NCBI GenBank assembly: GCA_017613355.1
Contig: JAGAEA010000024.1
Span: 1-38,725, forward strand
Length of the DNA: 38,725 bases
Direction of reading: 5' to 3'
From: Clostridia bacterium
GTDB lineage: Bacteria; Bacillota; Clostridia; Oscillospirales; CAG-272
The notes beneath the pieces are model-generated. The model saw nothing but the letters and a program-made list of their open reading frames with translations. It was not told the origin of the DNA and ran no database searches. Shown in pieces: positions 6,896-16,343 of the stretch (positions are counted from its first letter, which is position 1; every line of letters starts with the position of its first letter). Position numbers and translations under genes: made by a program.

Positions 6896-7804
6896 TTATA
6901 TAAATTCCCGATAAAGGGACTTGTCGGCAATCAGATCGGAACGGATCGGTTCCACGTTGCGGATCGCTTCGAGTATTGACTGCGCGCGCGCAAAATTGGG
7001 ATCGTCCGCCGGAACGCGACAGAGACATTTTTCCAAATACGGTTTCAAAATCCCGATCTCATATGGCATGGTGGAATCCACAATATGGGAACAGGTCCCG
7101 AAATTGGGAAAAATATTCTTTTCTTCGTTTTCCCGAACGCCTTTCCACAGGGACAGCGTGAAAGAAGCCGACGCCGCGCGATAAAGTTCGTCGCGCACCA
7201 AACGCCGCATCAAACGGATCTCGTTCGGCTCAAACGTGTGTCCGCCCACCGTGATCCCCGACAGCGGACAGATTGCAATGCTTTGATAGTCCCCTTCGTT
7301 CAGGATTGCGTGAACGCGAGGATACAAAATTTGGATCCCCTCGAAAAGAAACAAATCGCCCTCGGTCGGGATGATCTTGGCTCCGTTCTCCCGCAGACCA
7401 GAAAGGAAATTGAAATGCGGCAGTCGGGTGGGTCTCCCCGCCGCCAGGGACTCCGCGCAATCATGGAGAAGCGAAACGTCGATCGTGTCCTCGGAATCAT
7501 AGTCCAATTCCGAACTTCCCTTTTGCTCGGAGATCATGCGAAGATAGTTCTTTTCAAAATAGAAATCGTCGATCGAGATGACGTGAACGTTATGCCCAAG
7601 GGCTTCCAACCGTTCCGTCAGCATCCGCGCGGCGGTGGTCTTTCCCGAGCAGGTCGGTCCCGTCAATCCGAAAAAACGCAGCCCCGAGGCTCGGTTCAGC
7701 GCGTCCGAAAGGCGCACCAGTTGAATTTCAAAGTTTTCGTCCGCCTTGCGGATCCGCCCGATCATATCCTGCTCGGTCAATCCGTTCGGGTAGTGGTGGT
7801 TCAT
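6896..7804 (-). CDS. Uridine kinase/phosphoribulokinase-family nucleoside kinase
   Basis: 302 aa P-loop kinase. The Walker A motif GPTCSGKT is at residues 49-56, followed by HVISIDDFYF, the segment that in uridine kinases binds Mg and substrate, and LFLFEGIQIL resembling the family Walker B strand. The enzyme presumably phosphorylates uridine/cytidine or a related nucleoside in salvage. Clostridial relatives often carry N-terminal TGS-like domains that are absent here. The ATG at 7804 overlaps the hemZ stop (ATGA) and is preceded by AGAGGAG. It is the last gene of the long minus-strand operon. The exact substrate cannot be read from sequence. Confidence 0.8.
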   Translation of the reverse strand: MNHHYPNGLTEQDMIGRIRKADENFEIQLVRLSDALNRASGLRFFGLTGPTCSGKTTAARMLTERLEALGHNVHVISIDDFYFEKNYLRMISEQKGSSELDYDSEDTIDVSLLHDCAESLAAGRPTRLPHFNFLSGLRENGAKIIPTEGDLFLFEGIQILYPRVHAILNEGDYQSIAICPLSGITVGGHTFEPNEIRLMRRLVRDELYRAASASFTLSLWKGVRENEEKNIFPNFGTCSHIVDSTMPYEIGILKPYLEKCLCRVPADDPNFARAQSILEAIRNVEPIRSDLIADKSLYREFI

Positions 7805-9312
7805 GGGTTCTCCTCTTCTTCCAAAAGTCCGTGTTCACGGTAAAAAGTTTCAATGCGAGCGCGTTTTTCGGCGGTGCTTTCGTCGCGCAGATATTCATAG
7901 GGGTATTTGGGATAAAACAGACGCTCGATCACGGGATTTCCGCCGTTTTGCGGTTTGTAGTCCACCAATTTGGTAACGGCTCCCGCTCCCGCCGCAAAAA
8001 TGGAATGCACCTCTTCCATCATGTAAATATTGTATTTTGCCTCGTGTCCTTCCACGGAAAAGCCGACGTTTTCATAGTTGCCGACGGTGTTCTTCTGACG
8101 GTACATATAATACGGTTTATACCCTTCCTGCTGGGTTTTGAGCTGGGTATAGTCCACGCATTTTCCGGCTTCCCCGCCGCGCAGAGAATAAACGTGACTG
8201 TCCTGCCGCAAAATGTCCGCCGCTTTCTTGACGCAAAAGGTGTGAACGGTGATATTTTCGGGGCGCAGTCCGAGAATTTGGTCAAAGGTTTTGGAAAAGG
8301 TTTTGAACGTATCGCCGGGAAGCCCGACGATCAGATCGGTGTTGATGTCCGCAATTCCCGATTTGCGCGCGACGTCATAGGCGCGGAAGAAATCGTCCGT
8401 GCTGTGGCACCTGCCGATGTTGACGAGAACTTCCTCGCAAAGGGACTGCGGATTGACGCAAGTGCGCGTCACGCCGTATTCCCGCGCAACGGCAAGTTTT
8501 TCGGCGGTGATGGTGTCGGCTCTCCCGCCCTCCAAGGTATATTCTTCAAGCGCCGAAACGTCGGTTTCCCGCGTGATGAGGGAAAGCAGGTCGCGAAGCT
8601 GATCCGCCGAGAGGATGGTTGGCGTACCGCCGCCGATGTAAACGGTTTTGACCTTCAATCCGAGCGCGCGGATCGTTGCAAACGTTTCCCGAATGTCTTT
8701 TTGCAGGCGCACCAGATAGTCGGGGATCAAAGAAAGGAGCTTTTTGGACGTATAGGAAACGAAGGAACAATAGGAGCATCGCGTGGGACAAAACGGGATG
8801 GAGATATACACGCTGCAATCCCGCTTTTCGGGCGTTCCGATGATCCTCTGCTCGGTGAGTGCCACGTCGGTCGCGAGCGCCGCTTTTTTGGGAATGACGA
8901 AATATTCGGAAGTCAAAATCCGCTTGACGCGCGTCTTGCTGACGCCGTGGCGCAACAGATCGGTTGCGACCTTCGACGGACGAACACCCGTCAGCATCCC
9001 CCACGACGGACGGTAGCCGAGCAACTCTCCGCACGCGGTAATGACCGCCGCTCCGCAAACCATTTTCGCCGTCTTTTCTTCGGTATAATGCGGGGAAAAC
9101 TCCAAAGTGCGGCTTGCCGTCGCCTTTTCGGTTCCGACTTTAACAGTCGCTTTGGCGCTCATTCCGTTCGCTCGCCGCGTCAGTTTCAGGCGCAGTTCGG
9201 GCGTTGCGGGAGCGTTCTTTTCCCGCTCTCCGAATTTCTCTCCCGGGAAAAAGATCATGCAGAGCGTTTGAATATAGTATACGTTGATATCCCCGTCCAA
9301 AATCAATTTCAT
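7801..9312 (-). CDS. hemZ: Radical SAM coproporphyrinogen III dehydrogenase-like protein HemZ
   Basis: 503 aa. HemZ is the Firmicute relative of HemN, nominally carrying out oxygen-independent coproporphyrinogen III oxidation, though many HemZ/HemW-like proteins have uncertain roles. The radical SAM cluster motif CPTRCSYC (Cys 175, 179, 182) is preceded by YISIPF. IGGGTPT (SAM contact) and EGGRADT follow, then the INTDLIVGLPGDT strand. A roughly 165-residue N-terminal extension with GMLTGVRPSK is typical of HemZ. It lies between dtd (22-base gap) and the kinase (overlap). No other heme genes are in the window, so a true heme role is unproven here. Confidence 0.88.
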   Translation of the reverse strand: MKLILDGDINVYYIQTLCMIFFPGEKFGEREKNAPATPELRLKLTRRANGMSAKATVKVGTEKATASRTLEFSPHYTEEKTAKMVCGAAVITACGELLGYRPSWGMLTGVRPSKVATDLLRHGVSKTRVKRILTSEYFVIPKKAALATDVALTEQRIIGTPEKRDCSVYISIPFCPTRCSYCSFVSYTSKKLLSLIPDYLVRLQKDIRETFATIRALGLKVKTVYIGGGTPTILSADQLRDLLSLITRETDVSALEEYTLEGGRADTITAEKLAVAREYGVTRTCVNPQSLCEEVLVNIGRCHSTDDFFRAYDVARKSGIADINTDLIVGLPGDTFKTFSKTFDQILGLRPENITVHTFCVKKAADILRQDSHVYSLRGGEAGKCVDYTQLKTQQEGYKPYYMYRQKNTVGNYENVGFSVEGHEAKYNIYMMEEVHSIFAAGAGAVTKLVDYKPQNGGNPVIERLFYPKYPYEYLRDESTAEKRARIETFYREHGLLEEEENP

Positions 9313-9334
9313 GGTCGAAATCCTTTTCCTTCCG

Positions 9335-9790
9335 TTATTTCCCTTTGAGTGCGTCGGTGTCGAGCAGAATGGTAACGGGACCGTCGTTGAGGAGCGAAAC
9401 CTTCATGTCCGCTCCGAAAATTCCGCTTTCCACCCGCTTGATCTCCTGCCGCAAACGGGTTTTGAAAAATTCGTAAAGCTCGTTTGCAAGCGACGGCTTT
9501 GCCGAAGCAAGAAAATCGGGGCGGTTGCCGTGGCGGCAGTTTGCCAAAAGCGTGAACTGCGAAACAACGAGAATTTCTCCGTTGACGTCCTTGACCGAAC
9601 GGTTCATTTTCCCGTTTTCATCCGGAAAGATCCGCAAATTGACGAGTTTTGCGGCAAGCAGAACCGCCTCCGCCTCGGTGTCGCCTTCGGCAACGCCGAG
9701 GAAAACCAGCAATCCATGCCCGATCTCCCCAACCGTTTTTCCATCCACACAAACGGACGCGCTTGCGACGCGCTGAACAACCGCTTTCAT
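9335..9790 (-). CDS. dtd: D-aminoacyl-tRNA deacylase
   Basis: 151 aa. DTD hydrolyses D-aminoacyl-tRNA and glycyl-tRNA(Ala), keeping D-amino acids out of protein. The catalytic-region motif SQFTLLANCRHGNRPDF and the cross-subunit GPVTILLDT motif near the C-terminus are present, with the N-terminal MKAVVQRVASASVCVDG typical of the family. I chose ATG at 9790, 7 bases after AAGGAG, over the adjacent TTG at 9793. It follows rel by 19 bases; the rel-dtd pairing is common in Firmicutes. Confidence 0.95.
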   Translation of the reverse strand: MKAVVQRVASASVCVDGKTVGEIGHGLLVFLGVAEGDTEAEAVLLAAKLVNLRIFPDENGKMNRSVKDVNGEILVVSQFTLLANCRHGNRPDFLASAKPSLANELYEFFKTRLRQEIKRVESGIFGADMKVSLLNDGPVTILLDTDALKGK

Positions 9791-9809
9791 CAAACCGCTC
9801 CTTTCCCGA

Positions 9810-12035
9810 TCACGCGAACCCGCGCGCGATGCGCTGCACCCCGCTCAATGACCGCAGGCGTGAAACGATCGAATTATAGTGATCCGTGTTCTTGCAACCG
9901 ATTTTGAGATTGATGATAGACCCTTCCTCGCCGCGGCTGACCGCGTTGATTTGCAGAATGGAGACCCGCATTTCCGCGAGTACCGCCGTGATCTCCGCAA
10001 GAATACCGATGCGATCTTCAATATAAATCTGCAAAAGCGCCTCGTAAACGCCGCTGTCGTTCCCGCCGCTCGGCAACTCCCAATGCGCTTCTTTCCAGCG
10101 GTCGGCATTTTCGGGCTGTGCGCGTCCCGCCAGGACGTTCGGGCAGTCGGTTTTATGAATGGAAATACCGAAACCTTTGGTCACAAAACCGATGATCGAG
10201 TCACCCGGAAGCGGATTGCAGCACTTGGCAAACTTGACCATGCACCCGTGCTCTCCGTCCACGACGATTCCGCCGTCATAGCGCATATTGCGCGGTTTCC
10301 GAACGACCTGCACCTGTTCGGGGGTCATATCCCGAGCCGGTTCCTCGACTTCCGGCCGCACCACGCGGTCGCATTCCTCGGAAAGACGGTTGATAAACTT
10401 GGAAACCGCCAACCCGCCGTATCCGATCGCGTTGTAGAAGTCCTCGTTGCTGTTATACCCGAGGCGCTCGATGATCGCGCCCACGATCTCTTCCCTTTGC
10501 GCGTCGGTCACGTTCCGACGCATTTTGCGAAGCTCGGCGTCCACCGTGCTTCTGCCGAGAATGATGTTGTCGGTTCTCTGCTCCTTTTTGAACCAACCGC
10601 GGATCTTGGAACGCGCTCCGCTCGTTTTGACAATGTTGAGCCAATCGCGGCTCGGTCCCTTGGATGACGCCGACGTCAGGATCTCCACGATCTCGCCGTT
10701 CTGCAAAGTGCGGTCAATGGGAACGATCATGCCGTTGATTTTTCCGCCGATCATCTTGTTTCCGATCGCCGAGTGGACGGCATAGGCAAAGTCGATCACG
10801 TTCGCGCCGTTCGGAAGTGAGATCACGTCGCCTTTCGGCGTGAACACATAGACCTCGTCGTGGAGGATGTCGGTTTTGAGCGCGCTCAAAAATTCGTCGG
10901 GGTCGCGCGTGTTGTCCTCCGCCTCGATCAATCCGGCGATCCATTCGAGCTTGCGATCCATCTCTTCTTTCGAGGTGGCTCCCGACTTATATTTCCAGTG
11001 TGCCGCAATGCCGTATTCGGCGATGTGGTGCATTTCCCAAGTGCGGATCTGCACCTCGAACGGGATCCCGTCCCGCCCGATGACCGTGGTGTGGAGCGAA
11101 CGGTACATATTGGGTTTCGGTGTGGAAATATAGTCCTTGAATCTGCCCGGAACCGAATTGAACATTTCATGGATGAGCCCGAGCGCGGTGTAGCACTCCA
11201 ACTCGGTGTCCACGATGATCCGCAAAGCGTAAAAATCGTAGATCTCGTCGAAGGACTTATTCTGTGTATACATCTTTTTGTAGATGGAATACACCGACTT
11301 AATGCGCCCTTCGAGCGTAAAGTGGATATGGTTCTCGGTCATTTTCGCGTCAACCTGCGCGCGGATCTTCTCGATGAAATTGAGATTTTGACCGTATTTT
11401 TCCTCGATGTATTTCTGAATTTCCGCAAAGCCGATCGGATCGAGGTATTGCAGACTCAGGCTTTCGAGCTCCTGTTTAATGCGCTGAATACCGAGACGAT
11501 GCGCAAGCGGCGCATAGACGTGCATGGTTTCCAGTGCGGTCAAACGCCGCTTTTCGTCGGGCTTTGCGTCCAAGGTGCGCATATTGTGCAAGCGGTCGCA
11601 CAGCTTGATGAAGATCACGCGGATATCGCGCGACATGGCAAGAAGCATTTTCCGAAGGTTTTCGATGTCCGCTTCTTCCTTGTCCTCCACTTGCAGGATC
11701 ACGATTTTGGTCAAACCGTCAACCAGCATGGCAACATCCTTGCCGAAGAGCTTTTCGAGGTCTTTGAGGCTGGTGCGCTCGGCGCAATCCTCCACGGTGT
11801 CATGCAAAAGCGCGGCACAGATCGAATCGGTGTCGAGTTCCAACCCCGCCACGATTTCCGCAACGGCAATGGGATGCGAAATGTAGGGTTCCCCGCTGGC
11901 GCGCATTTGTCCGTCGTGCAGTTCGCTCGCGTAGCGGAAAGCGCGCGTGATCTTTTCGGTATCGTATTTTTTCCCGGTTGCGGCAAGAATGCTCAACAAG
12001 CGGGTAATATCCGTTTGAACCGGTGTGTTACTCAT
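9810..12035 (-). CDS. rel: Bifunctional (p)ppGpp synthetase/hydrolase Rel
   Basis: 741 aa, full RelA/SpoT length. The enzyme makes and degrades (p)ppGpp, the stringent-response alarmone. Domains in order: HD hydrolase (H54, H78-D79, VED at 81-83), synthetase (about 235-370, with YDFYALRIIVD and PGRFKDYI), TGS from about 390 (VYVFTPKGDVISLPNGA), a zinc-finger-like/helical region and a C-terminal ACT domain (DRIGILAEITAVLAE). The RFKD loop at 298-301 is the RxKD type found in bifunctional enzymes, and the hydrolase residues are intact, so both activities are expected. ATG at 12035 is preceded by AAAGG; the in-frame extension to 12134 overlaps recJ and is rejected. It follows recJ by 14 bases. 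Confidence 0.96.
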   Translation of the reverse strand: MSNTPVQTDITRLLSILAATGKKYDTEKITRAFRYASELHDGQMRASGEPYISHPIAVAEIVAGLELDTDSICAALLHDTVEDCAERTSLKDLEKLFGKDVAMLVDGLTKIVILQVEDKEEADIENLRKMLLAMSRDIRVIFIKLCDRLHNMRTLDAKPDEKRRLTALETMHVYAPLAHRLGIQRIKQELESLSLQYLDPIGFAEIQKYIEEKYGQNLNFIEKIRAQVDAKMTENHIHFTLEGRIKSVYSIYKKMYTQNKSFDEIYDFYALRIIVDTELECYTALGLIHEMFNSVPGRFKDYISTPKPNMYRSLHTTVIGRDGIPFEVQIRTWEMHHIAEYGIAAHWKYKSGATSKEEMDRKLEWIAGLIEAEDNTRDPDEFLSALKTDILHDEVYVFTPKGDVISLPNGANVIDFAYAVHSAIGNKMIGGKINGMIVPIDRTLQNGEIVEILTSASSKGPSRDWLNIVKTSGARSKIRGWFKKEQRTDNIILGRSTVDAELRKMRRNVTDAQREEIVGAIIERLGYNSNEDFYNAIGYGGLAVSKFINRLSEECDRVVRPEVEEPARDMTPEQVQVVRKPRNMRYDGGIVVDGEHGCMVKFAKCCNPLPGDSIIGFVTKGFGISIHKTDCPNVLAGRAQPENADRWKEAHWELPSGGNDSGVYEALLQIYIEDRIGILAEITAVLAEMRVSILQINAVSRGEEGSIINLKIGCKNTDHYNSIVSRLRSLSGVQRIARGFA

Positions 12036-12049
12036 AATAAATGCCTTTC

Positions 12050-14218
12050 TCAAAGGGGCTTTGGCTGTAATTGCGACCGAAACCTGCAAAGAACCGACGA
12101 CTGTTCCAAGTCGGTCTTTTCGGGGCGTTCGCAAAAATCAAAAACAAGATAATCCGTGATCGGCTCCGTGTAATCGCAGAGTTTCAACTCCCGCAAAACC
12201 CGCAGGACGATCCGCATTTTCGCATATGGAAAAGGATTTCCGTTGTCCCGCGCGAGCGCGCCGAGAAGCCTGTGCGCCCAAAATCCCGTATGCCCGTTTC
12301 GGGTCTCTCTTCGCAAAAACTGATAGACCAACGCCACGTCCGACCGATCGGGAAAAAGCCGTTCCTCGGTGGAAAAGCATCCGCCCGCCTCGATCTCCTC
12401 ATAGCGTTTCTTTTCCGCCAGAAACTTCTCCCGATCGGACGCGGCGGGCACCGCGTCCCGCAAAAGCATTTGCAGGGAGAACACGCCGTTATATTCGTTG
12501 ACGTTGATTTCAAACAGAAAGTCGGCAAGCTCCCCTTCCGTAAAAGGCAGCTCGGAAACCGCTTTCCCAAACCAGACCGCGGGAACGGACAAACCGTCCT
12601 TCTCCACTTGCAAACGCACGTGTTTCCCGCCGCCCATGGGTCGGATGGCGGTCACTCTCGCATCCCGCAGGACGAACTTCGGAGCGACATTTCCGCTTCC
12701 GAAAGGCTCGAACATTGCGATCTCCTCGGCAAGCCGGATCGTCATTTCCCGAACCGAAAGTTCGCAGTCGGCGTCTATTTGACAAACGCGCGCTTCCTCG
12801 GAAAAATGCTCGTCGGCATACTCGTTCAAGCGGCGGCGCAACGCCGCCACGTCGCGGCGGCGAACCGACAGTCCGGCTGCAAGCTCATGCCCGCCGTACC
12901 GAATGAGCAGATCGCCGCAAGCAGTCAGCGCCTCTACCAGATTCAGTCCCTTGACGCTTCTTCCCGATCCCTTTCCGACATCGTCCTCCAATCCATCATA
13001 AGTGATGAGAATGGAAGGCAATCCGTACCGCTCGGTGACGCGCGAGGAAACAATGCCGATCACACCCTGGTTCCAGCTGTCGCTGTCGATCACCAGAACG
13101 TTTCGCCGTTCCTCGGCGGGCATCGCCTCGATCTTGCGGTAGGCTTCCTCGGCAATGCGATTTTCCTCGGACTGTCGCTCGGCATTCAGTTCGCAAAGCC
13201 GTTCCGCGTAATCGTTCGCGGTCGCCTTGTTGTCCGAGAGGAGCAATTTGACCGTTTCGGAAGCTTCCGCCATACGCCCCGCCGCGTTCATTCGCGGTGC
13301 GATCACAAATCCGATGTAGGTCGATGTCAGTTTCCGCGGACGCCCGCGGTTCGCGCTCGCCGCATCGATCAAAGCGTTCAGCCCCAATCGGGGGCGAGCT
13401 TCCATGACCGCAAGTCCCTTGGCAACAAACAGGCGGTTTTCGTCGGTCACAGGCATCACGTCGGCAATCGTCCCGATCGCGATCAGGTCGGCATAGTCGT
13501 TGCAAAGCCGAGAAATCCCCTCGTAAACCGACTTCCCTTCGCGACGGCATTTTTCGGTCTCCATTGCGCAGACCAATTTAAACGCCACGCCGACGCCCGC
13601 CAACTCCTTGAACGGATAGTTGTCGTCCGCCCGATGCGGGTTGACGACCGCGAAAGCCTTCGGCAATTTGGGGCGGCATTCATGGTGGTCGGTGACGATC
13701 GTGTCAATCCCGACGGAGCTTGCGTAAGCAATCTCCTCAACCGCCGTAACGCCCGTATCTACCGTAACCATCAGGGAAACGCCCTTTTCCCGCAGGGTGT
13801 CGATCGCGGCTTTGGAAAGCCCGTACCCCTCTTTACTGCGGCTCGGGATGTAGTAGTCGACGTCCGCACCATACTCGGAAAGATAGAGAAACAAAAGCGA
13901 AGTAGACGTCACTCCGTCCGCGTCATAATCGCCGTAAACGGCGATGCGTTCCCCCCGCTCAACGGCAAGAGAAAGCCTTTCGACCGCCAAGCGCATATCC
14001 CGAAGCAAAAACGGATCGTGCGGCTCGGCTTCCTCCAAATGGAAGAAACGATTTGCCGCTTCCACGGTACGATAACCACGCAAATACAGAAGTTTTGCCG
14101 TAACGGGCGCGATCCGCAAAGCGGACGACAGTTCCGCAACCGTTCGGGAGGCTTCGGGATCGCTCTCATTGAAGAGCAAATGCCATTTTTTGACTTGTTG
14201 ATCGAAAATGCTCTCCAT
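12050..14218 (-). CDS. recJ: Single-stranded-DNA-specific exonuclease RecJ
   Basis: 722 aa. RecJ degrades 5'-ended single strands in recombinational and mismatch repair. DHH-family motifs are present: GDYDADG (96-102), DTG (154-156), TDHHE (176-180), later PRMNAAGR and GGHELAAGLSV of the DHHA1 domain. An OB-like nucleic-acid-binding segment and a long C-terminal extension follow, as in many Firmicute RecJ proteins. ATG at 14218 lies 7 bases after AAAGGAG. Upstream in-frame residues back to 14647 lie inside the RseC-like gene and are rejected. The recJ-rel-dtd order is conserved in Firmicutes. Confidence 0.95.
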   Translation of the reverse strand: MESIFDQQVKKWHLLFNESDPEASRTVAELSSALRIAPVTAKLLYLRGYRTVEAANRFFHLEEAEPHDPFLLRDMRLAVERLSLAVERGERIAVYGDYDADGVTSTSLLFLYLSEYGADVDYYIPSRSKEGYGLSKAAIDTLREKGVSLMVTVDTGVTAVEEIAYASSVGIDTIVTDHHECRPKLPKAFAVVNPHRADDNYPFKELAGVGVAFKLVCAMETEKCRREGKSVYEGISRLCNDYADLIAIGTIADVMPVTDENRLFVAKGLAVMEARPRLGLNALIDAASANRGRPRKLTSTYIGFVIAPRMNAAGRMAEASETVKLLLSDNKATANDYAERLCELNAERQSEENRIAEEAYRKIEAMPAEERRNVLVIDSDSWNQGVIGIVSSRVTERYGLPSILITYDGLEDDVGKGSGRSVKGLNLVEALTACGDLLIRYGGHELAAGLSVRRRDVAALRRRLNEYADEHFSEEARVCQIDADCELSVREMTIRLAEEIAMFEPFGSGNVAPKFVLRDARVTAIRPMGGGKHVRLQVEKDGLSVPAVWFGKAVSELPFTEGELADFLFEINVNEYNGVFSLQMLLRDAVPAASDREKFLAEKKRYEEIEAGGCFSTEERLFPDRSDVALVYQFLRRETRNGHTGFWAHRLLGALARDNGNPFPYAKMRIVLRVLRELKLCDYTEPITDYLVFDFCERPEKTDLEQSSVLCRFRSQLQPKPL

Positions 14219-14238
14219 GGGAGTTCTCCTTTCGTTTC

Positions 14239-14718
14239 TCATTCGGGATCGGATTGATCTTCTTTCTCCGCTGCAAGCGCGGTCACGGGCGCGGGAACGA
14301 TCGAAACGACGGTTGCGTCGCACCGCTTCCTGCCGAGGGTTGCCGAATAGATACGCAAACCGACAAAAGTCAAAACAAACCCGACCGCGGCGCCGACACT
14401 GTGCCAAAGCAGTTCTCTTGAAAAAATCCCCGCGAAAAACCATCCTCCCACCGCAAGCAAGATCGGCAGGATGAATACCAATGCGGCATAAAACAGCACG
14501 CGCGAAGTCTCGGTTTCCACAATCACACGGTCTCCTACTTTCGCCGACACCGGATTTTCCGCAACCGAACGCAATTTTCTCCCGCTCCCCATGAGCGAGC
14601 AGACCGAACACCCGTTTCCTTCCGCCATTTTGTGGCATCCCTCGCAAGCGGACGTCCGCTCGGTTTCCACAAGGGCTTTGGTTCCCATCAGTTCAATGAC
14701 CGTTGCAACCGTTTTCAT
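14239..14718 (-). CDS. RseC/MucC-family positive regulator-like membrane protein
   Basis: 159 aa. The N-terminal half holds four cysteines in a CxxC-x8-CxxC arrangement (Cys 25, 28, 37, 40), probably a metal or Fe-S site. Two transmembrane helices follow (about 75-95 and 103-122). This is the RseC/MucC architecture linked in proteobacteria to SoxR reduction and to Rnf complexes. No rnf or soxR gene is visible here, so the role is unknown and could be redox-related. The ATG at 14718 overlaps the stop of the upstream FAD oxidoreductase (ATGA). Its 3' end is 20 bases before recJ. Confidence 0.8.
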   Translation of the reverse strand: MKTVATVIELMGTKALVETERTSACEGCHKMAEGNGCSVCSLMGSGRKLRSVAENPVSAKVGDRVIVETETSRVLFYAALVFILPILLAVGGWFFAGIFSRELLWHSVGAAVGFVLTFVGLRIYSATLGRKRCDATVVSIVPAPVTALAAEKEDQSDPE

Positions 14719-16343
14719 GATAATCCCCCAAATCGTATCATCAAGGCTTCCGCCGCGCGCAAGCCGTCCACTGCCGCGCTGGTGATGCCGCCCGCATAAC
14801 CTGCGCCTTCCCCGCAGGGATAAACGCGGTCATGTCCGAGCGCCGTCATCGTGTCGGGTTTCCGCAAAATCCGCAAGGGTGCGGACGTTCTCGTTTCGGC
14901 GGCGGTCAGTACCGCATCGGGGGCGTCGTAACCCTCGATCTGCTTTCCGAAAGACGTGAAGGCATAACGCAGGGACGCAGTGATCTCTTCGGAAAACACC
15001 GAAGAGAGATCGGCAAGGCGCACCTTCCCGCCCCGATAAGTAGGCTTTACGCGGCTCGGCTCTGTGCCATGCGTTCCGTTCATGAAATCCCCCAACGTCA
15101 TCACGGGGGCGCTATAATCCGAACCGCCGATACGGAACGCGGCTTCCTCGATCTTTCTTTGAAGCGCGATCGCCCCGAGAACGCGGCTTCCGTCCACGGT
15201 TTCGTAATCCGCACACGAGAGCGAAACGGCAACCGCGGCATTTGCATTTTTGCCGTCTCTCGCATGGTCGCTCATTCCGTTAACAACCAATCCGCCTTCC
15301 TCCGACGCGGCGGCGACCACTTCGCCGCCCGGGCACATACAAAACGTATATACCCCGCGCGCTCCTTTGGTGTCGGACAGCGCGTATTCGGCGTGTCCGA
15401 GCGCGGGATGACCCGCAAAAGAACCGTAAAGAGCCCGATCGATGTCGCTTTGCAGATGTTCCGCACGAACACCGACGGACATTGGTTTCGGTTCGATGGC
15501 AAACTGTTTACCGAGCAACATCCGATAAGTGTCGCGCGCACTGTGCCCGAGCGCCATGAGAAGCGCGCCGCAACGGATCTCGCCCCGATTGGTGGAAACC
15601 GCGATCGTTCCGTCGGGAAATTCGCAAAAATCGTCCATGCGGCACCGATAAACGACCTTACCGCCCAAGCGCTCGATCTCCGAAAGGACGGCGGCAACCA
15701 CATTCCGCAAAACATCGGTTCCGATATGCGGTTTGGCAAGCGTCAGGATCTCTTCGGGCGCGCCGAAGCGGTGAAGCTGTCGGAGAACGTACCCGCAGTA
15801 GGAATCGTGAATGCGCGTGACGAGTTTTCCGTCCGAGAAAGTTCCCGCTCCGCCCGCACCGAACTGAATGTTGCTCTCGGTGTCGAGAAACCCGTCTTTG
15901 CGGAAACGTTCCACCGCGCGGACGCGATCGGCAACCGCATCGCCGCGATCGATCAAAATGGGGCGGTATCCGTTCTCCGCAAGCAAAAGCGCGGCGAAAA
16001 GCCCCGCGGGACCCATGCCGACCACAAGCGGCGGCGCTCCCATCGGTTCGCTTCCGTGTTCTTTTCCGGGCTCTGCCGCAACAAGTTCCCGCAAACCGAC
16101 GCGCATCGCCGTTTCCCGTGAGATCGCCGTTTCGCTTTCCACCAAAACGGTGCATACAAAGCGGATATCATTCCTGCGTCTCGCGTCAACAGACCTTTTA
16201 TAAAGCCGAAAATGAAGCGATCGGGAGTTCAGACCCTTCCGCTTCATTCGGATTTTAGCTTCATTGCATATTTCGTCGGCACTTTCCGAGATCGGAACGG
16301 AAATGCCGCTCAACAAATACCGAAAAACCGTCGGTTCGTTCAT
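14715..16343 (-). CDS. FAD-dependent NAD(P)-type oxidoreductase (COG2509-like)
   Basis: 542 aa. An N-terminal region of about 100 residues precedes a Rossmann FAD-binding motif VVGMGPAGLFAALLLAE (about 107-123). ESNIQFGAGGAGTFSDGKL is the hallmark of the uncharacterised NAD-utilising dehydrogenase family. A second flavin-contact region near the C-terminus reads YPCGEGAGYAGGITSAA. The physiological substrate of this family is unknown. The start at 16343 overlaps the stop of the YbbR-like gene, and the stop overlaps the RseC-like start, so translation is coupled on both sides. A redox partnership with the RseC-like protein is conceivable but not shown. Confidence 0.88.
   Translation of the reverse strand: MNEPTVFRYLLSGISVPISESADEICNEAKIRMKRKGLNSRSLHFRLYKRSVDARRRNDIRFVCTVLVESETAISRETAMRVGLRELVAAEPGKEHGSEPMGAPPLVVGMGPAGLFAALLLAENGYRPILIDRGDAVADRVRAVERFRKDGFLDTESNIQFGAGGAGTFSDGKLVTRIHDSYCGYVLRQLHRFGAPEEILTLAKPHIGTDVLRNVVAAVLSEIERLGGKVVYRCRMDDFCEFPDGTIAVSTNRGEIRCGALLMALGHSARDTYRMLLGKQFAIEPKPMSVGVRAEHLQSDIDRALYGSFAGHPALGHAEYALSDTKGARGVYTFCMCPGGEVVAAASEEGGLVVNGMSDHARDGKNANAAVAVSLSCADYETVDGSRVLGAIALQRKIEEAAFRIGGSDYSAPVMTLGDFMNGTHGTEPSRVKPTYRGGKVRLADLSSVFSEEITASLRYAFTSFGKQIEGYDAPDAVLTAAETRTSAPLRILRKPDTMTALGHDRVYPCGEGAGYAGGITSAAVDGLRAAEALMIRFGGLS

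Noticed and set aside
12071-14257. 728-codon open frame on the plus strand opposite recJ, and similar long frames opposite hemZ (7831-9348), rel (10860-12152) and pncB (17750-19207)
   Set aside because: The opposite strand encodes complete enzymes with all catalytic motifs. The mirrored frames have no family motifs or ribosome binding sites and follow from the codon bias of the real genes.
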